Shown: positions 18,658-28,636 of the stretch, one piece after another
Layout: every line of letters begins with the position of its first letter
Numbering within the stretch: the first letter of the stretch is position 1
Assembly (NCBI GenBank): GCA_007994965.1
Contig: VOPW01000001.1
Coordinates: 1,240,001 to 1,304,000, forward strand
Source of the DNA: Piscinibacter aquaticus
GTDB lineage: Bacteria > Pseudomonadota > Gammaproteobacteria > Burkholderiales > Burkholderiaceae_C
Direction: 5' to 3'
DNA length: 64,000 nt
Position numbers and translations under genes: made by a program
Notes under the pieces: generated by a model
The model's database searches: none
What the model saw: the letters and a program-made list of their open reading frames with translations, nothing else
Told to the model about the DNA's origin: nothing

Positions 18658-19200
18658 ATGCCGCAGACCTTCAACGTCGGAGCCCGTTCGATCTTCGTCA
18701 CCACGGTGGCCTGGGTATTCATCGCCCTGTCGCTGCTGGCGGTGGCTTCGGCAGTGGTGCAGAACGCGGCGGTGGCCTCGCTGCTGCCGGGCTGGCAGGC
18801 CAGCGGCTCGCAGCGCGCGCTGCCGCTGCTCACCGGCCTGCTGATCGCCTACCTGCCCTGGGTGGTGGGCGCCGGGCTGGCGCTGTCGCTGGCCACGCTG
18901 GCCTCGGCGATCGGCCTGCTGATGCGGCTCGATTGGGCGCGCCGCGCCTTCATCGGCCTGCTGGTGCTGGCCATCGTCGCCAACCTGCTGGGCCTGTGGT
19001 TCCAGCACGAGGTGGTGCAGTCGGTGGTCGACAGCACGCTGAGCCGCACGCCGCTGCCCGAGCAGGCGCTGGGCGTGTTCGGCGGCTTCGTCACCGCGGC
19101 GCGCGCGATGGGCGTGGCGATGACGCTGCTGGCCTGCGCGCTGCTGGGCTGGATCATCCACCGGCTGATGTCGGCGGCGGTCAAGCAAGAGTTCGCCTGA
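18658..19200 (+). CDS. unknown membrane protein with about four transmembrane helices
   Basis: Intact, 180 residues. Hydrophobic segments lie at roughly residues 13-40, 56-85, 95-115 and 140-168, including FVTTVAWVFIALSLLAVASA and AFIGLLVLAIVANLLGLWF. It has no cofactor or catalytic motif I recognise. It follows the oxidoreductase cluster by 149 bp on the same strand and ends 4 bp before the convergent YchJ gene. I know no function; similar small multi-pass proteins are common in Burkholderiales. Confidence 0.75.
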   Translation: MPQTFNVGARSIFVTTVAWVFIALSLLAVASAVVQNAAVASLLPGWQASGSQRALPLLTGLLIAYLPWVVGAGLALSLATLASAIGLLMRLDWARRAFIGLLVLAIVANLLGLWFQHEVVQSVVDSTLSRTPLPEQALGVFGGFVTAARAMGVAMTLLACALLGWIIHRLMSAAVKQEFA

Positions 19201-19204
19201 ACCC

Positions 19205-19588
19205 TCAGCTGACGTCGCCGTCGACGTAGAACCACCGCCCGCCTTCGCGCACGAAGCGGCTGGTTTCCTGCAGCCGGTGGGCGCGCCCGCCGAGCTTGCT
19301 GCGCGCCACGAAGCTGACGGTGGCGTGCTGCTCGTCCTGCCGCTCGTGGCGGCGCACTTCCAGGCCCAGCCACTTCAGCCCGGGCGGATCGGGCTCCAGT
19401 GAGGCCGGGCGCGTGCTCGGGTGCGAGGTGGTCTGCAGGTAGTCGGTCAGGCCGAGCACGTAGGCGCTGTAGCGCGAGCGCATGAGCCGCTCTGCATCGG
19501 GCGCCTGCAGATGGAGCTCGCCGGCGTGGAAGCGGCCGCAGCAGGCCGCGTAGGGCGTGCCGGAGCCGCAAGGACAGGGGGTGTTCAT
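19205..19588 (-). CDS. YchJ family protein with SEC-C zinc motif
   Basis: Intact, 127 residues. The N-terminus has the SEC-C-like zinc motif CPCGSGTPYAACCGRFHAG. The NTF2-like YchJ core follows: AERLMRSRYSAYVLGLTDYL, TSHPSTRP, FVARSKLGGRAHRLQETSRF, WFYVDGD. The family is widespread, but its role is not firmly established. The start at 19588 places the first cysteine at residue 5. It is divergent from imuA, 67 bp away, so the LexA box at 19632-19647 lies between the two genes. Confidence 0.9.
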   Translation of the reverse strand: MNTPCPCGSGTPYAACCGRFHAGELHLQAPDAERLMRSRYSAYVLGLTDYLQTTSHPSTRPASLEPDPPGLKWLGLEVRRHERQDEQHATVSFVARSKLGGRAHRLQETSRFVREGGRWFYVDGDVS

Positions 19589-19619
19589 CAAGGCGTGAGA
19601 TTGTGGTCAGCGATCGGGC

Positions 19620-19648
19620 TTGCACCAAATACTGTATGAAAATACAGT
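19620..19648 (+). promoter_or_regulatory. LexA-controlled imuA promoter (SOS box 19632-19647)
   Basis: The SOS box CTGT-N8-ACAG is at 19632-19647. The overlapping promoter has -35 TTGCAC (19620-19625), a 17-bp spacer and -10 TACAGT (19643-19648). imuA starts at 19656, only 8 bp after the -10 element, so the transcript would be nearly leaderless. The layout equals that of the small SOS gene at 8988-9016. Confidence 0.82.
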
Positions 19649-19655
19649 ATTCTCC

Positions 19656-20407
19656 ATGGACGCCATGCCCGCCGCCGCCCTCGCTCCGCAGGATCTGCAC
19701 CCCGCGCTGTGGCTGGGCCATCAGCTCGGCCGCGCGGCCGGCGCCGGCGTGCCCAGCGGCTTTGCCGCGCTCGACCGGCATCTGCCCGGCGGTGGCTGGC
19801 CGCGCCGCACGCTCACCGAGCTGCTGCTGCCGCACCCCGGCGTCGGCGAGGTGCGCCTGCTCGCGCCCAGCCGGCCGCTGCGCAGCGCAGCGGCCGGCTG
19901 GTGATGCTGTTCGATCCGCCAGCGCAGCTCTCGGCCTGGGCGCTGGCCCAGCTCGGGCTCGATGTCGGCCAGCTGCTCGTGGTGCAGACGCGCCAGCGCG
20001 TGGCGCCGCAGGTGCTGCCGGGGCCGACAGCCTCTGGGCCTTCGAGCAGGCGCTCAAGAGCGGCCATGTCGGCGCGCTGGTCGCCCTGGCTGCCGCCGCG
20101 GCTGCGTGCCGAGCGGCTGCGCCGGCTGCAGCTGGCCGCGCAGGCGCACGACGGTGTCGCCTTCGTGATGCGCGAGCTGGCTGCCGCCGAGCGCCCGAGC
20201 GCTGCGCCGCTGCGCCTGTCGCTGCGCGCCGCCGGGCCCGACGCGCTGGCGCTGCGCCTGCTCAAGCGCCGCGGCCCGCCGCTGGAGTCGCCGATCACGC
20301 TGGCGCTGCCGCCGGTGCTGTCGGAAGCGGCGCACGCCCGCCGGCGCGTCGAGCGCATGGCGAGCGTGCCCTCGCTGGCGGTGGCCACCTTCGTCGACGT
20401 CGGCTGA
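19656..20407 (+). CDS. imuA: SOS mutagenesis protein ImuA
   Basis: About 250 residues, RecA/SulA-like fold, partner of ImuB in error-prone lesion bypass. Recognisable parts: HPALWLGHQLG, GFAALDRHLPGGGWPRRTLT, LLAPSRPL, VMLFDPPAQLSAWALAQLGL, then LRLSLRAAGPDALALRLLKR and the C-terminal SVPSLAVATFVDVG. The frame shifts near 19895 and 20027 and again before 20100. LexA control is direct through the promoter at 19620. ImuB starts 33 bp downstream. Confidence 0.84.
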
Positions 20408-20439
20408 GCGGTCGTGGCGCGCTTCTTCTCCTTCCTGCC

Positions 20440-21962
20440 GTGCTCTGGATCGCCCTGCACCTCCCGTTGCTCTCGCTGGAGGCTTTTGCCGCCACGCTCA
20501 CGCACGAGCAGGCGGGGCGCCGCTGGCGCTGGTGGATGCGCACCACATCGCTGCCGCCAATGCCGCTGCCCGCGCCCTCGGCGTCGAGCCCGGGCAGAAG
20601 CGAGCCACCGCGCTCGCGCTCGCGCCGGATCTGCTGATCGGTCAGGCCGATGCGGCGCGCGATGCCGCCGCGCTGGCCGCGATCACTCACGCGGCGCTGG
20701 CCTTCACGCCCAGCGTGTGCGTGCAGCCGCCCCACGATCCGCAGCGCAGCGCCGACACCGTGCTGCTCGAGGTGCGCGCCAGCCTGCGCTACTTCGGCGG
20801 GCCGGTGAAGCTGCTGCAGCGGCTGCGCGAGGTGGTGACGCCGCTGGGGCACCGCATCCAGGCGGCCAGCGCGCCCACGCCGCTGGGCGCCGCGCTGCTG
20901 GCCCGCGGGCCGCAGCGGGTGCACGTGCAGGACAAGGCCGCGATGCAGCGCGCGCTCGATGCGCTGCCGCCCTGGCTGCTCGGCCCGGGCCGTGAGCACT
21001 GGGAGGCGCTGCAGGGCATGGGTCTGGCCACGCTGGCCGATCTGCGCCGGCTGCCGCGCGCCGGGCTGGCACGGCGTTTCGGCACCGCGCTGCTGAACGA
21101 TCTCGACCGCGCCTACGGCGAGCGGCCCGATCCGCGCGTGCCGATCACGCTGCCGCCGCGCTTCGACAGCCGGCTCGAACTGTTCGCCCGTGCCGACAGC
21201 GCCGAGCAGGTGCTGCATGCGGCCGGCATGCTGCTGGCGCGGCTGTCGAGCTGGCTGGCCGCGCAGCATGCCTTCGTGCGCGGCTTCTCGCTGGCGATGC
21301 AGCACGAGCCGCGCTGGCGCAGCGATGCGCAGGTGCCGCCGCAGACGGTGCTCGAGGTGGCGCTGGCCGAACCCTCGCGCGACCCGGCGCACCTGCAGGT
21401 GCTGCTGCGCGAGCGGCTGGCGCAGGTGCAATTGCCGGCGCCCACGCTGGAGCTTCGACTGGCCGCGCGCGAGATCGTGCCCGGCGAGGCGCCCAGCGGC
21501 GAACTCTTTCCCAGCGCCGCCAGCGAGCGCGAGGGCCTGGTGCGGCTGGTCGAGCGGCTGCAAGCGCGGCTGGGCGCCGAGCGCGTGCAGACGCTGCAGC
21601 CGGTGCACGACCACCGCCCCGAGCGCGCCAGTGCGCTGCAGCCGGCGCAGCCGGCGCGCATCGGCCAGCCGCGCGCCACGCTCAGCGTGCCGGCCTCGCC
21701 GGTGCGTCCGGTGTGGCTGCTGGCGCCGCCCGAGCCGCTGCCGGTGCGCGGCGGCCGGCCACTGCTGGCGGGGCGCGAACTGCAACTGCTCAGCGGCCCC
21801 GAGCGCATCGAGGCCGGCTGGTGGGATCACGAACTCGCCGAGCGCGACTATTTCATCGCCGAGGATGCCGAGGGTGCGCTGGTGTGGCTGTACCGCAGCC
21901 GCCTGCCCGATTCACCCGGCGAGGCGGTCACCGGCTGGTTCCTGCACGGCCGCTTCGCCTGA
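20440..21962 (+). CDS. imuB: Y-family polymerase-like protein ImuB
   Basis: About 507 residues, an inactive DinB-like protein that bridges ImuA, the beta clamp and DnaE2. It starts with LWIALHLPLLSLEAF, where active DinB enzymes carry the first catalytic aspartate, so the catalytic site is absent, as expected for ImuB. The thumb region contains LGAALLARGPQRVHV and LATLADLRRLPRAGLARRFG, followed by a little-finger-like part and a long C-terminal domain ending GWFLHGRFA. GTG 20440 was chosen as the start. One frameshift near 20515 lies in a G run. dnaE2, usually next, is not here. Confidence 0.88.
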
Positions 21963-21969
21963 CATGAGC

Positions 21970-22003
21970 CCCCCAGTCGCTGCGCTCCTGCCCCCGAGGG
22001 GCG
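21970..22003. repeat. extragenic GC-rich repeat, copy 1
   Basis: A 34-bp core beginning CCCCCAGTCGCTGCGCTCC and ending CCCCGAGGGGCG matches 33 of 34 bases of the copy at 37076-37109. Similarity continues weakly downstream (a GGCCCG element). It lies between the convergent imuB and TauE genes. I recall closely similar repeats between genes in many Burkholderiales genomes. Confidence 0.75.
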
Positions 22004-22036
22004 TCGTTCCGCCTTGGGACGGCCCGGCGGCGGAAC

Positions 22037-22785
22037 CTACCGCGAGAGCAGCACCGGCACTGCCGCCACCAGCAGCGCCATGCCCGAAGCCGTGAGCAGC
22101 AGCAGCACGATGCGCCGGAAGGCCACCTCGCTGATGCCGATGTACATGCGCATGCCGATCAGCGCCGGCAGCAGCATCGCCGGCAGCACGATCGCCAGCG
22201 AGGGCAGCATCGCCGGCGTGACGATGTCCTGCCACAGGTAGGCGGCGAAGGTCACCGACAGCATCGCCAGGTTGAAGTTCTGGATCACCGCGCGCTGCGC
22301 ATCCTTGTCGAAGCCGCGCAGCGTGCACCACAGCGTCGGGATCGCGCCGGTGAAGCCGCCCAGGCCGCCCATCACGCCACCGGCGGGCCCGAGGCGGCGT
22401 CGCCGATGCGGCCGCCGCGGCCGATGCGGGGCAAACGAGGTGCCAGCAGCATCAGCGGACACCGGGTGACCAGCAGCGCGCCGAGCAGTGCGCGAAAGAG
22501 CGGCACGTCGAGCCGCGGCAGCAGCCACAGCCCCAGCGGCAGGCCGAGCAGCCCGCCCACGATGAAAGGCGCGAGCCGTGCGCCATCGAAGCCGCGCCGC
22601 ACGGTCAGCGCCGCCAGCACCTGCCCTGCCAGCGCGCCGGCCACCGCCAGCACGGCGGCCAGCCTCGGCTCCAGCGCCCAGGCCCAGACCGCCATCGCGG
22701 TCAGCCCGAAGCCGAAGCCCGACAAGCCTTGAACGAAGCCGGCCAGCGCCGCGCCGGCAACGATGACGATCAGGGATGGATCCAG
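22037..22785 (-). CDS. TauE/SafE-family membrane exporter
   Basis: About 250 residues, highly hydrophobic, with some eight segments. Family patterns: LIVIVAGAALAGFVQGLSGF, FGLTAMAVWAWAL, PFIVGGLLGLPLGLWLLPRL, then GGVMGGLGGFTGAIPTLWC and RMYIGISEVAFRRIVLLLL. The family exports sulfite or organosulfonates, or acts in anion efflux; the substrate here is unknown. The frame shifts near 22385. The start is uncertain: a CTG codon at 22785 follows GGAGG by 8 bp, and a TTG at 22725 is the next option. It diverges from the phosphomannomutase gene. Confidence 0.8.
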
Positions 22786-22831
22786 GGGTGCGCCTCCCTA
22801 CAATGCCGCGATTCTCAACCGAGCCCGTCTC

Positions 22832-24221
22832 ATGAAAGTCGACCCCAGCATCTTCAAGGCCTACGACATCCGCGGCGTGGTCGGCAAGACCATCGACGAG
22901 ACCCTCGCGGAGCACCTCGGCCGCGCCTTCGGCAGCGAAGCCATCGCCGCCGGCGAGCGTGCCGTGGCGGTGGGCCGCGACGGCCGGCTGTCGGGCCCGG
23001 GGCTGGTGGCGGCGCTGGTGCGCGGCCTGGCCTCGACGGGGCTGGACGTGGTCGACCTCGGCGCGGTGACCACGCCGATGCTGTACTACGTGGCGGCCAC
23101 GCGCGGCCAGCACGGCTGCCACAGCGGCATCCAGGTGACCGGCAGCCACAACCCGAAGGACTACAACGGCTTCAAGATGGTGCTGGCCGGCAAGGCCATC
23201 TACGGCGATGCGATCCAGGGTCTGCGCCAGCGCATCGAGCGCGAGGACTACGTTCGCCGGCCGGGCCGTTCCGCGCCGATGGACATCGTGCCCGAATACA
23301 CCGCGCGCATCACCGGCGACTGCAAGCTCGCGCGCAAGATGAAGATCGTGGTCGATTCGGGCAATGGCATTCCCGGTGCGTCGGCGCCGGCCATCCTGCG
23401 CGGGCTGGGCTGCGAGGTGATCGAGTTGTACTCCGAGGTCGATGGCGACTTCCCCAACCACCATCCGGATCCGAGCAAGCCGGAGAACCCGCCGACCTGA
23501 TCCGCACCGTGAAGTCCAGCGGCGCCGAACTCGGCCGGCCTTCGACGGTGACGGCGACCGGCTCGGCGTGGTCACCGTCGACGGCAACGTCATCTACCCC
23601 GACCGCCAGCTGATGCTGCTCGCGCAAGACGTGCTCCAGCGCAACAAGGGCGCCAGCGTGATCTTCGACGTCAAGTGCACGCAGCGCCTCGGCCCGGCGA
23701 TCCGCGCCGCCGGCGGCGTGCCGCTGATGTGGAAGACCGGCCATTCGCTGATCAAGGCCAAGATGCGCGAGATCGGCGCGCCGATCGCCGGCGAGATGAG
23801 CGGCCACATCTTCTTCGGCGAGCGCTGGTACGGCTTCGACGACGCCACCTACACCGCGGCGCGTCTGCTCGAGATCCTCTCGCGCTCGAAGAACCCGAGC
23901 GCCGTGCTCGATGCGCTGCCCACCAGCCACAGCACGCCGGAGCTCAACGTGCCCTGTGCCGAAGGCGAGCCGAAGCAGGTGGTGCAGCGGCTGCTGGAGA
24001 CGGCGAAGTTCCCTGGCGCGAAGGAGATCATCACCATCGACGGCCTGCGCGTCGAGTACGACGACGGCTTCGGTCTGGTGCGCAGCTCCAACACCACGCC
24101 GGTGCTGGTGCTGCGTTTCGAAGGCCACACGCCCGAGGCGCTGCACCGCATCGAGGCGGCGATGATGGACGCGCTGCGCGCCGTCAAGCCCGACGCCACC
24201 TTCGCCGCCGCGGCGCACTGA
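22832..24221 (+). CDS. algC: phosphomannomutase/phosphoglucomutase
   Basis: About 463 residues. Interconverts mannose- or glucose-6-phosphate with the 1-phosphates for polysaccharide and LPS synthesis. The N-terminal FKAYDIRGVVGKTIDE, the phosphoserine loop TGSHNPKDYNGFKM, the magnesium loop DGDGDRLG, the sugar loop GEMSGHIFF and the phosphate-binding RSSNTTPVLVLRFEG are all present. Two frameshifts (near 23489 and 23535) both sit where CCTGG is expected. It precedes waaC and waaA on the same strand, consistent with a surface-polysaccharide role. The AlgC subgroup is favoured by length. Confidence 0.9.
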
Positions 24222-24237
24222 GCGGGCGGGCGCGCGC

Positions 24238-25220
24238 TTGAAAGTCCTGATCGTCAAGCTCTCGTCGCTGGGCGATGTCGTGCACGCCATGCCGGCGGTG
24301 CAGGACATCCGCGCCGCGCATCCCGATGCGGTGATCGACTGGGTGGTCGAGCCGGCCTTCGCGCCGCTGGTGCGCCGCGTGTCGGGCGTGCGTCGCGTCA
24401 TCGAGTGTCCGATGCGCCGCTGGCGCAAGAGCTGGTGGTCGAGTGCCACTCGGTCCGAGTGGCGGGCCTTCAAGGCACAACTGCAGGAAGAGCCCTACGA
24501 CGCGGTGATCGACCTGCAGGGCCTGACCAAGTCGGCGATCGTCGCCAAGCTCGCACGCGGCACCCGCTTCGGCCGCCAACCAGACGGAGGGTTCCAGCTA
24601 CGAGGCGCCGGCGGGCTGGCTGGTCGACCATGCGATCCGCATCGAGCCGCACATCCATGCGATGGACCGCTCGCGTGCTGGTCGGCGCGGTGCTGGGCAA
24701 GCCGGTGGAAGGCCCGCCGCGCTACGGTCTGCATGCGAGCAAGCGGGTCTTTCGCTCGGCCACGCCGACGGTGGCCTTCGTGCACGGCACCTCGCGCGAC
24801 GACAAGCTCTGGCCGGTGCAGCACTGGGTGCAGCTCGGCAAGCGCGTCATCGAGGCGGGCTGGCGCATCGGCCTGCCGCAGGGCAACGAGATGGAGCAGA
24901 CGCGCGCCGAGCTGATCGCGGCCGGCCTGCAGTTCGAGAAGGCCTTCCACGTCGAGGTGTGGCCGACGCTCTCGCTCGATGCGGTGCTCGATCGGCTGGC
25001 GCTCACGCAGGGCGTGATCGGCGTCGACAGTGGCCTGAGCCACATCGCCGTGGCGCTCGACCTGCCGCACGTGCAGCTCTACAACTTCCCGACGGCCCTG
25101 GCGCACCGGGCCGCAGGCCGCCCACGGCCACCGTCACCAGTGGCGCTCGAAGGGCGGCCCACGCCGACGGTGCAGGCCGCCTGGCTGGCCTGGAGCGACG
25201 TGCTGGTCGCCGCGTCGTGA
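24238..25220 (+). CDS. waaC: lipopolysaccharide heptosyltransferase I
   Basis: About 327 residues, GT9 family. Adds the first heptose to Kdo in the LPS inner core, at the cytoplasmic face of the membrane. The start TTG 24238 gives MKVLIVKLSSLGDVVHAMPA, the family's N-terminal motif. Also present: DAVIDLQGLTKSAIVAKLARG, FVHGTSRDDKLWP and GVIGVDSGLSHIAVALDLPH. Frameshifts occur near 24588, 24670 and 25098; at the last, an extra C sits in a CCTGG where Ala-Trp-Arg-Thr-Gly is expected. The stop overlaps the waaA GTG start. Confidence 0.9.
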
Positions 25221-26516
25221 GCGCGGCGCGCACGCTGTATTCGGCGCTGCTCTGGCTGGCCCAGCCGCTGTACCTGCTGCGCCTGTGGTGGCGTGGCCGC
25301 GCCGAGCCCGGCTACCGGGAGGCGATGGCCGAGCGGCTCGGCCACTACGCCGATGCGCCATCGTCCGGTGGCTCTGGGTGCATGCGGTATCGCTCGGCGA
25401 GACGCGCGCCGCCGCCGCGCTGATCGCCGCGCTGCGCCAGCGCCGGCCCGATGCCCGGCTGCTGCTGACCCACGGCACGGCCACCGGCCGCGAGGCCGGC
25501 CGCGAACTGCTGCGCGAGGGCGACCGGCAGACCGATGGCTGCCCTTCGACACACGCGGTGCGGCGCAGCGATTCGTCGCGCACTTCCGGCCCTCGATCGG
25601 CGTGCTGATGGAAACCGAGATCTGGCCGAACCTGCTGCCCGAGGCCAAGGGGCAGGGCGTGCCGCTGGTCCTGGCCAATGCGCGGTTGTCGGCGAAGAGC
25701 CAGCGCCAGGGCGCGCGTTATGCGTCGCTGATCGGCCCGGCGGTGCGCGCGCTCGACGTGGCGCTGGCGCAGACCGAGGCCGATGCGCGGCGCCTGCGCG
25801 AATCGGGTGCCGCGCAGGTGCATGTCTGCGGCAATCTCAAGTACGACATGACGCCCGATGCCGCTCTGCTGGCGCGCGGGCAGGCTGGCGCGCGCGCTGG
25901 CGCGGCCGGTGCTGCTGTTCGCCGTCTCGCGGGAGGGCGAGGAAGCGCCGTTGCTCGGGCCTGGTTCCAGCGCCGTGCCAGCATTCCGGGCCGGCCGCTG
26001 CTGGTGATCGTGCCGCGCCATCCGCAGCGCTTCGACGAGGTGGCTGCCCTGATGCGCGCCTCCGGACTGACGATCTCGCGGCGCAGCGAATGGGGCGACG
26101 CGCCCCGGCCCGCCGACCTCGACGCCGACGCCTGGCTGGGTGATTCGATGCGCGAGATGGCCCAGTACTACGGGCTGGCACAGGTGGCGCTGCTCGGCGG
26201 CAGCTTCGCGCCGCTGGGCGGGCAGAACCTGATCGAGGCGGCGCGTGCGGCTGCCCGGTGGTGATGGGGCCGCACACCTTCAATTTTCTCCGAAGCCGCG
26301 GAGCTCGCCGAAGCCGCCGGCGCCGCGCGGCGCGCCGATCGCATCGAGGCAGCGCTCGACAGCGCGCTGTCGCTGCTGGGCGATGAGGCGGCCCTCGGAG
26401 AGGCCAGCCTGCGAGCGCGCGCGTTTGCCACGGCGCACCGCGGCGCCGCGCAGCGCATGGCCGAGGCGATCGTCGCGCTCTGGCCTGAGGTACAAAGCGC
26501 ACCAGCGACGCACTGA
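25217..26516 (+). CDS. waaA: 3-deoxy-D-manno-octulosonic acid (Kdo) transferase
   Basis: About 433 residues, GT30 family; transfers Kdo to lipid A, an essential step. N-terminal anchor [20 protein letters not shown], then the catalytic region [17 protein letters not shown], the Kdo-binding [48 protein letters not shown] and [15 protein letters not shown]. It has at least four frame breaks (near 25372, 25530, 25885 and 26255), yet the order of motifs is complete. Loss would be lethal or nearly so in most Gram-negative bacteria, so these are read as sequence errors. GTG start overlaps waaC. Confidence 0.9.
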
Positions 26517-26533
26517 CCGCGAGACACACCGCC

Positions 26534-26986
26534 ATGCCTGCCATCCTCGTCCTCAACGGCCCGAACCTGAACCTGCTCGGCACGCGCGAACCCGCCACCT
26601 ACGGCAGCACGACGCTGGCCGACGTCGAGCGCATGTGCACGGCGCGCGCCGGCGAACTGGGCTGCACGGTCGACTTTCGCCAGTCGAACCACGAGGGCGT
26701 GCTGATCGATGCGATCCACGAGGCCGGCCGCACCTTCAAGGAGGGCGCGCTGCTGGGCGTGGTGTTCAACGCCGGCGCCTACACCCACACCTCGATCGCG
26801 CTGCACGATGCGGTGCGTTCGGTGGAGGTGCCGGTGATCGAGGTGCACATCAGCAACGTGCACGCTCGCGAGAGCTTCCGCCACCACTCGTGGCTGTCGC
26901 CGGTGGCCGCCGGCATCATCGTCGGCTTCGGCGTCGACGGCTACGTGATGGCCATCGAGGCCCTGGCACGCCGCGCCTCGCGCTGA
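26534..26986 (+). CDS. aroQ: type II 3-dehydroquinate dehydratase
   Basis: Intact, 150 residues. Converts 3-dehydroquinate to 3-dehydroshikimate in the shikimate pathway. The family's fixed motifs are all present: [18 protein letters not shown] at the start (catalytic Tyr in the lid), [40 protein letters not shown] and [15 protein letters not shown] 26534 follows waaA by 17 bp. Its 3' end overlaps the convergent DUF2061 gene by 46 bp. In Burkholderiales aroQ usually precedes accB-accC; here it does not. Confidence 0.96.
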   Translation: MPAILVLNGPNLNLLGTREPATYGSTTLADVERMCTARAGELGCTVDFRQSNHEGVLIDAIHEAGRTFKEGALLGVVFNAGAYTHTSIALHDAVRSVEVPVIEVHISNVHARESFRHHSWLSPVAAGIIVGFGVDGYVMAIEALARRASR

Positions 26987-27141
26987 GCCCAGTACTTCTC
27001 GAAGACGTAGTGCATCACGGTGTTGACCGCCGGCTCGACGAAGGTGATCGCGCCGGCGATCGCCACGCTGCCGGTGAGCAGGTAGCCGACGGTGAACGAG
27101 GTGCCGAGGTGCAGCACGCCGAAGGTCGCGGTCTTGGCCAT
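26941..27141 (-). CDS. DUF2061 small membrane protein
   Basis: Intact, 66 residues. The pattern [20 protein letters not shown] followed by [19 protein letters not shown] is the DUF2061 signature, with two short hydrophobic helices and a basic tail. Function unknown. An RBS-like AGGAACC precedes ATG 27141. The last 15 codons overlap the end of aroQ on the other strand; the overlap may be real or the stop may be displaced by an indel. It reads toward aroQ and is divergent from the gene at 27304. Confidence 0.78.
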   Translation of the reverse strand: MAKTATFGVLHLGTSFTVGYLLTGSVAIAGAITFVEPAVNTVMHYVFEKYWAQREARRARASMAIT

Positions 27142-27303
27142 GGTGAGGGTTCCTGCGTCGTATCGGGGATGCCGGTGATGGTCGCGCGCTGCGGCTCTGC
27201 AGTCCAATCGGCTTGAATGATGGCGGCCATAGCACGCCGCCCCCACGTTTGACGATCTCGCCCGGCGACGGCCTTCGTGGCAGGATGCAGGCAGGAGATC
27301 GCG

Positions 27304-28603
27304 ATGGAAGATCTGGCGTGGTGGCTCGTGGCGGTGCTGGCGCTGGCCTGCGCGGTGCTGCTCGGCCAGTTGTGGCGCCAGCGCGGGCGCACGTCGGCGC
27401 CGCGGCTGGGCAGCGCACCGCGGGCCACGCCCTCGGCCGAGGGCGATCGGCGCCAGCCGGTTCCTGCGCCGGTGCGCGGCGTGCCGGGCGGCGGGCTCGC
27501 ACCGATGCCTGCGCCGACGGCGCTGAGCCAGCCGCCGGTGGCGGCACTGGTGGCGCCGCCCACGGTGCGCCTGCCGGCGATGCTGGTGGCCGCGCGAGCC
27601 CGCCGCTACGAACTGCGCGACGACCGCCCCGAACCCGCGCTGATGCTCGAGCGCGTCGGCGCCGGCGAGTGGCACCGTGCGCCGCCGGCCCTCGCCACGC
27701 CGATGCAGTGCCAGCTGATTGCGGGCGCGTTTGCGCACGCACCGCTGCTCGCCGACGCGCGAGGCGGCGGGGCCGATCTGTACCGGCTGTCGCTGAGGCT
27801 CGGTGCGGCGCTGGCGCTGGCCCGCGGCGAACTGGCCGAGGGGCGCTGCGCGTGCTGCCGGCGCAAGCGCTCGACCCCGGCCACGCCTGCGGGCTCGCGG
27901 CCCTGGTGCTGGCTCTGCACTGCGCGCCGGTCCACCTGCGCGCACTGCGCCGCGAGGTGGCGGCGATCCAGGCGGATTCGTCGCCCTGGTTGCGCTCGTC
28001 GTCGGCCGGCGAGGAGCGGCTGCGGGCCCTGCTGCAGGATCTCAGCCGCCATCTGCGCGAGGTGGAGGAAAACCACGCCGGCGCGATCCGCAAGCCGGTC
28101 TTCGTGGCGCAAGTGGCCGACTACTGCGTGCAGGCGGAGGCGCAGTGGCGCGCGGCCAGCGACGCAGCCGCTGGGTCGCGCCGGGCGCTGGCCGGTACGG
28201 CGTCGGAAGGCGGGGGCGGTGAGACGGATTGGCAGGAGCGGACCCAGGCCTACGCACTGCGCCGCAGCGTGGCCTGCAGCGCGGCGCGGATGCTGGCCGC
28301 CTGGCACGGCCTGCGCCCGGCGCTGGGCGAGGCCGTGCCAGCGGCGGCGCTGGTGCTCGGCGCCGCCCGGCGCGTCCAGCGTGCGGCTGGCGCCCAGGAG
28401 CTCGAGATCGCACGCAGTCCGGCCGCCCGACGCTGGGGCTGGCCCGTGCCACCCGATGCAGGCGAGCGTGCCGAGCGCGCGCTGGCCGATGCGCTGCAGG
28501 CCATCGAAGGCGGCTTCAGCGGCAATGCCGGGCTGACGCTGCTGGTGCGCCTCGATTCGCTCGGCCAGTCTGCGAGCTGCGCGGGCCGCTGGTGGCGGCT
28601 TGA
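27304..28603 (+). CDS. unknown membrane-anchored cytoplasmic protein
   Basis: About 433 residues after joining frames near 27840 (G run) and 28570. It starts with one transmembrane helix (DLAWWLVAVLALACAVLLGQL), then a proline-rich linker to about residue 100, then an alanine-rich helical domain. Islands such as ALRVLPAQALDPGHACGLAAL, LQDLSRHLREVEENHAGAIR and RKPVFVAQVADYCVQAEAQW look conserved, but I recognise no family. The likely end is CELRGPLVAA at TGA 28601-28603, convergent with tolC. It could be an envelope or polysaccharide accessory protein given its neighbours; that is speculation. Confidence 0.6.
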
Positions 28604-28636
28604 TCGCGCCGATCAGCGGGCCGCTCAGCGCGCCGC

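Noticed and set aside
20440-21962. Active DinB-type DNA polymerase
   Set aside because: The first catalytic acidic position is occupied by hydrophobic residues, and it follows imuA under LexA control, so it is ImuB.
27145-27303. Small RNA or riboswitch between DUF2061 and the unknown anchored protein gene
   Set aside because: No conserved fold, terminator or strong promoter was seen in the 160 bp.
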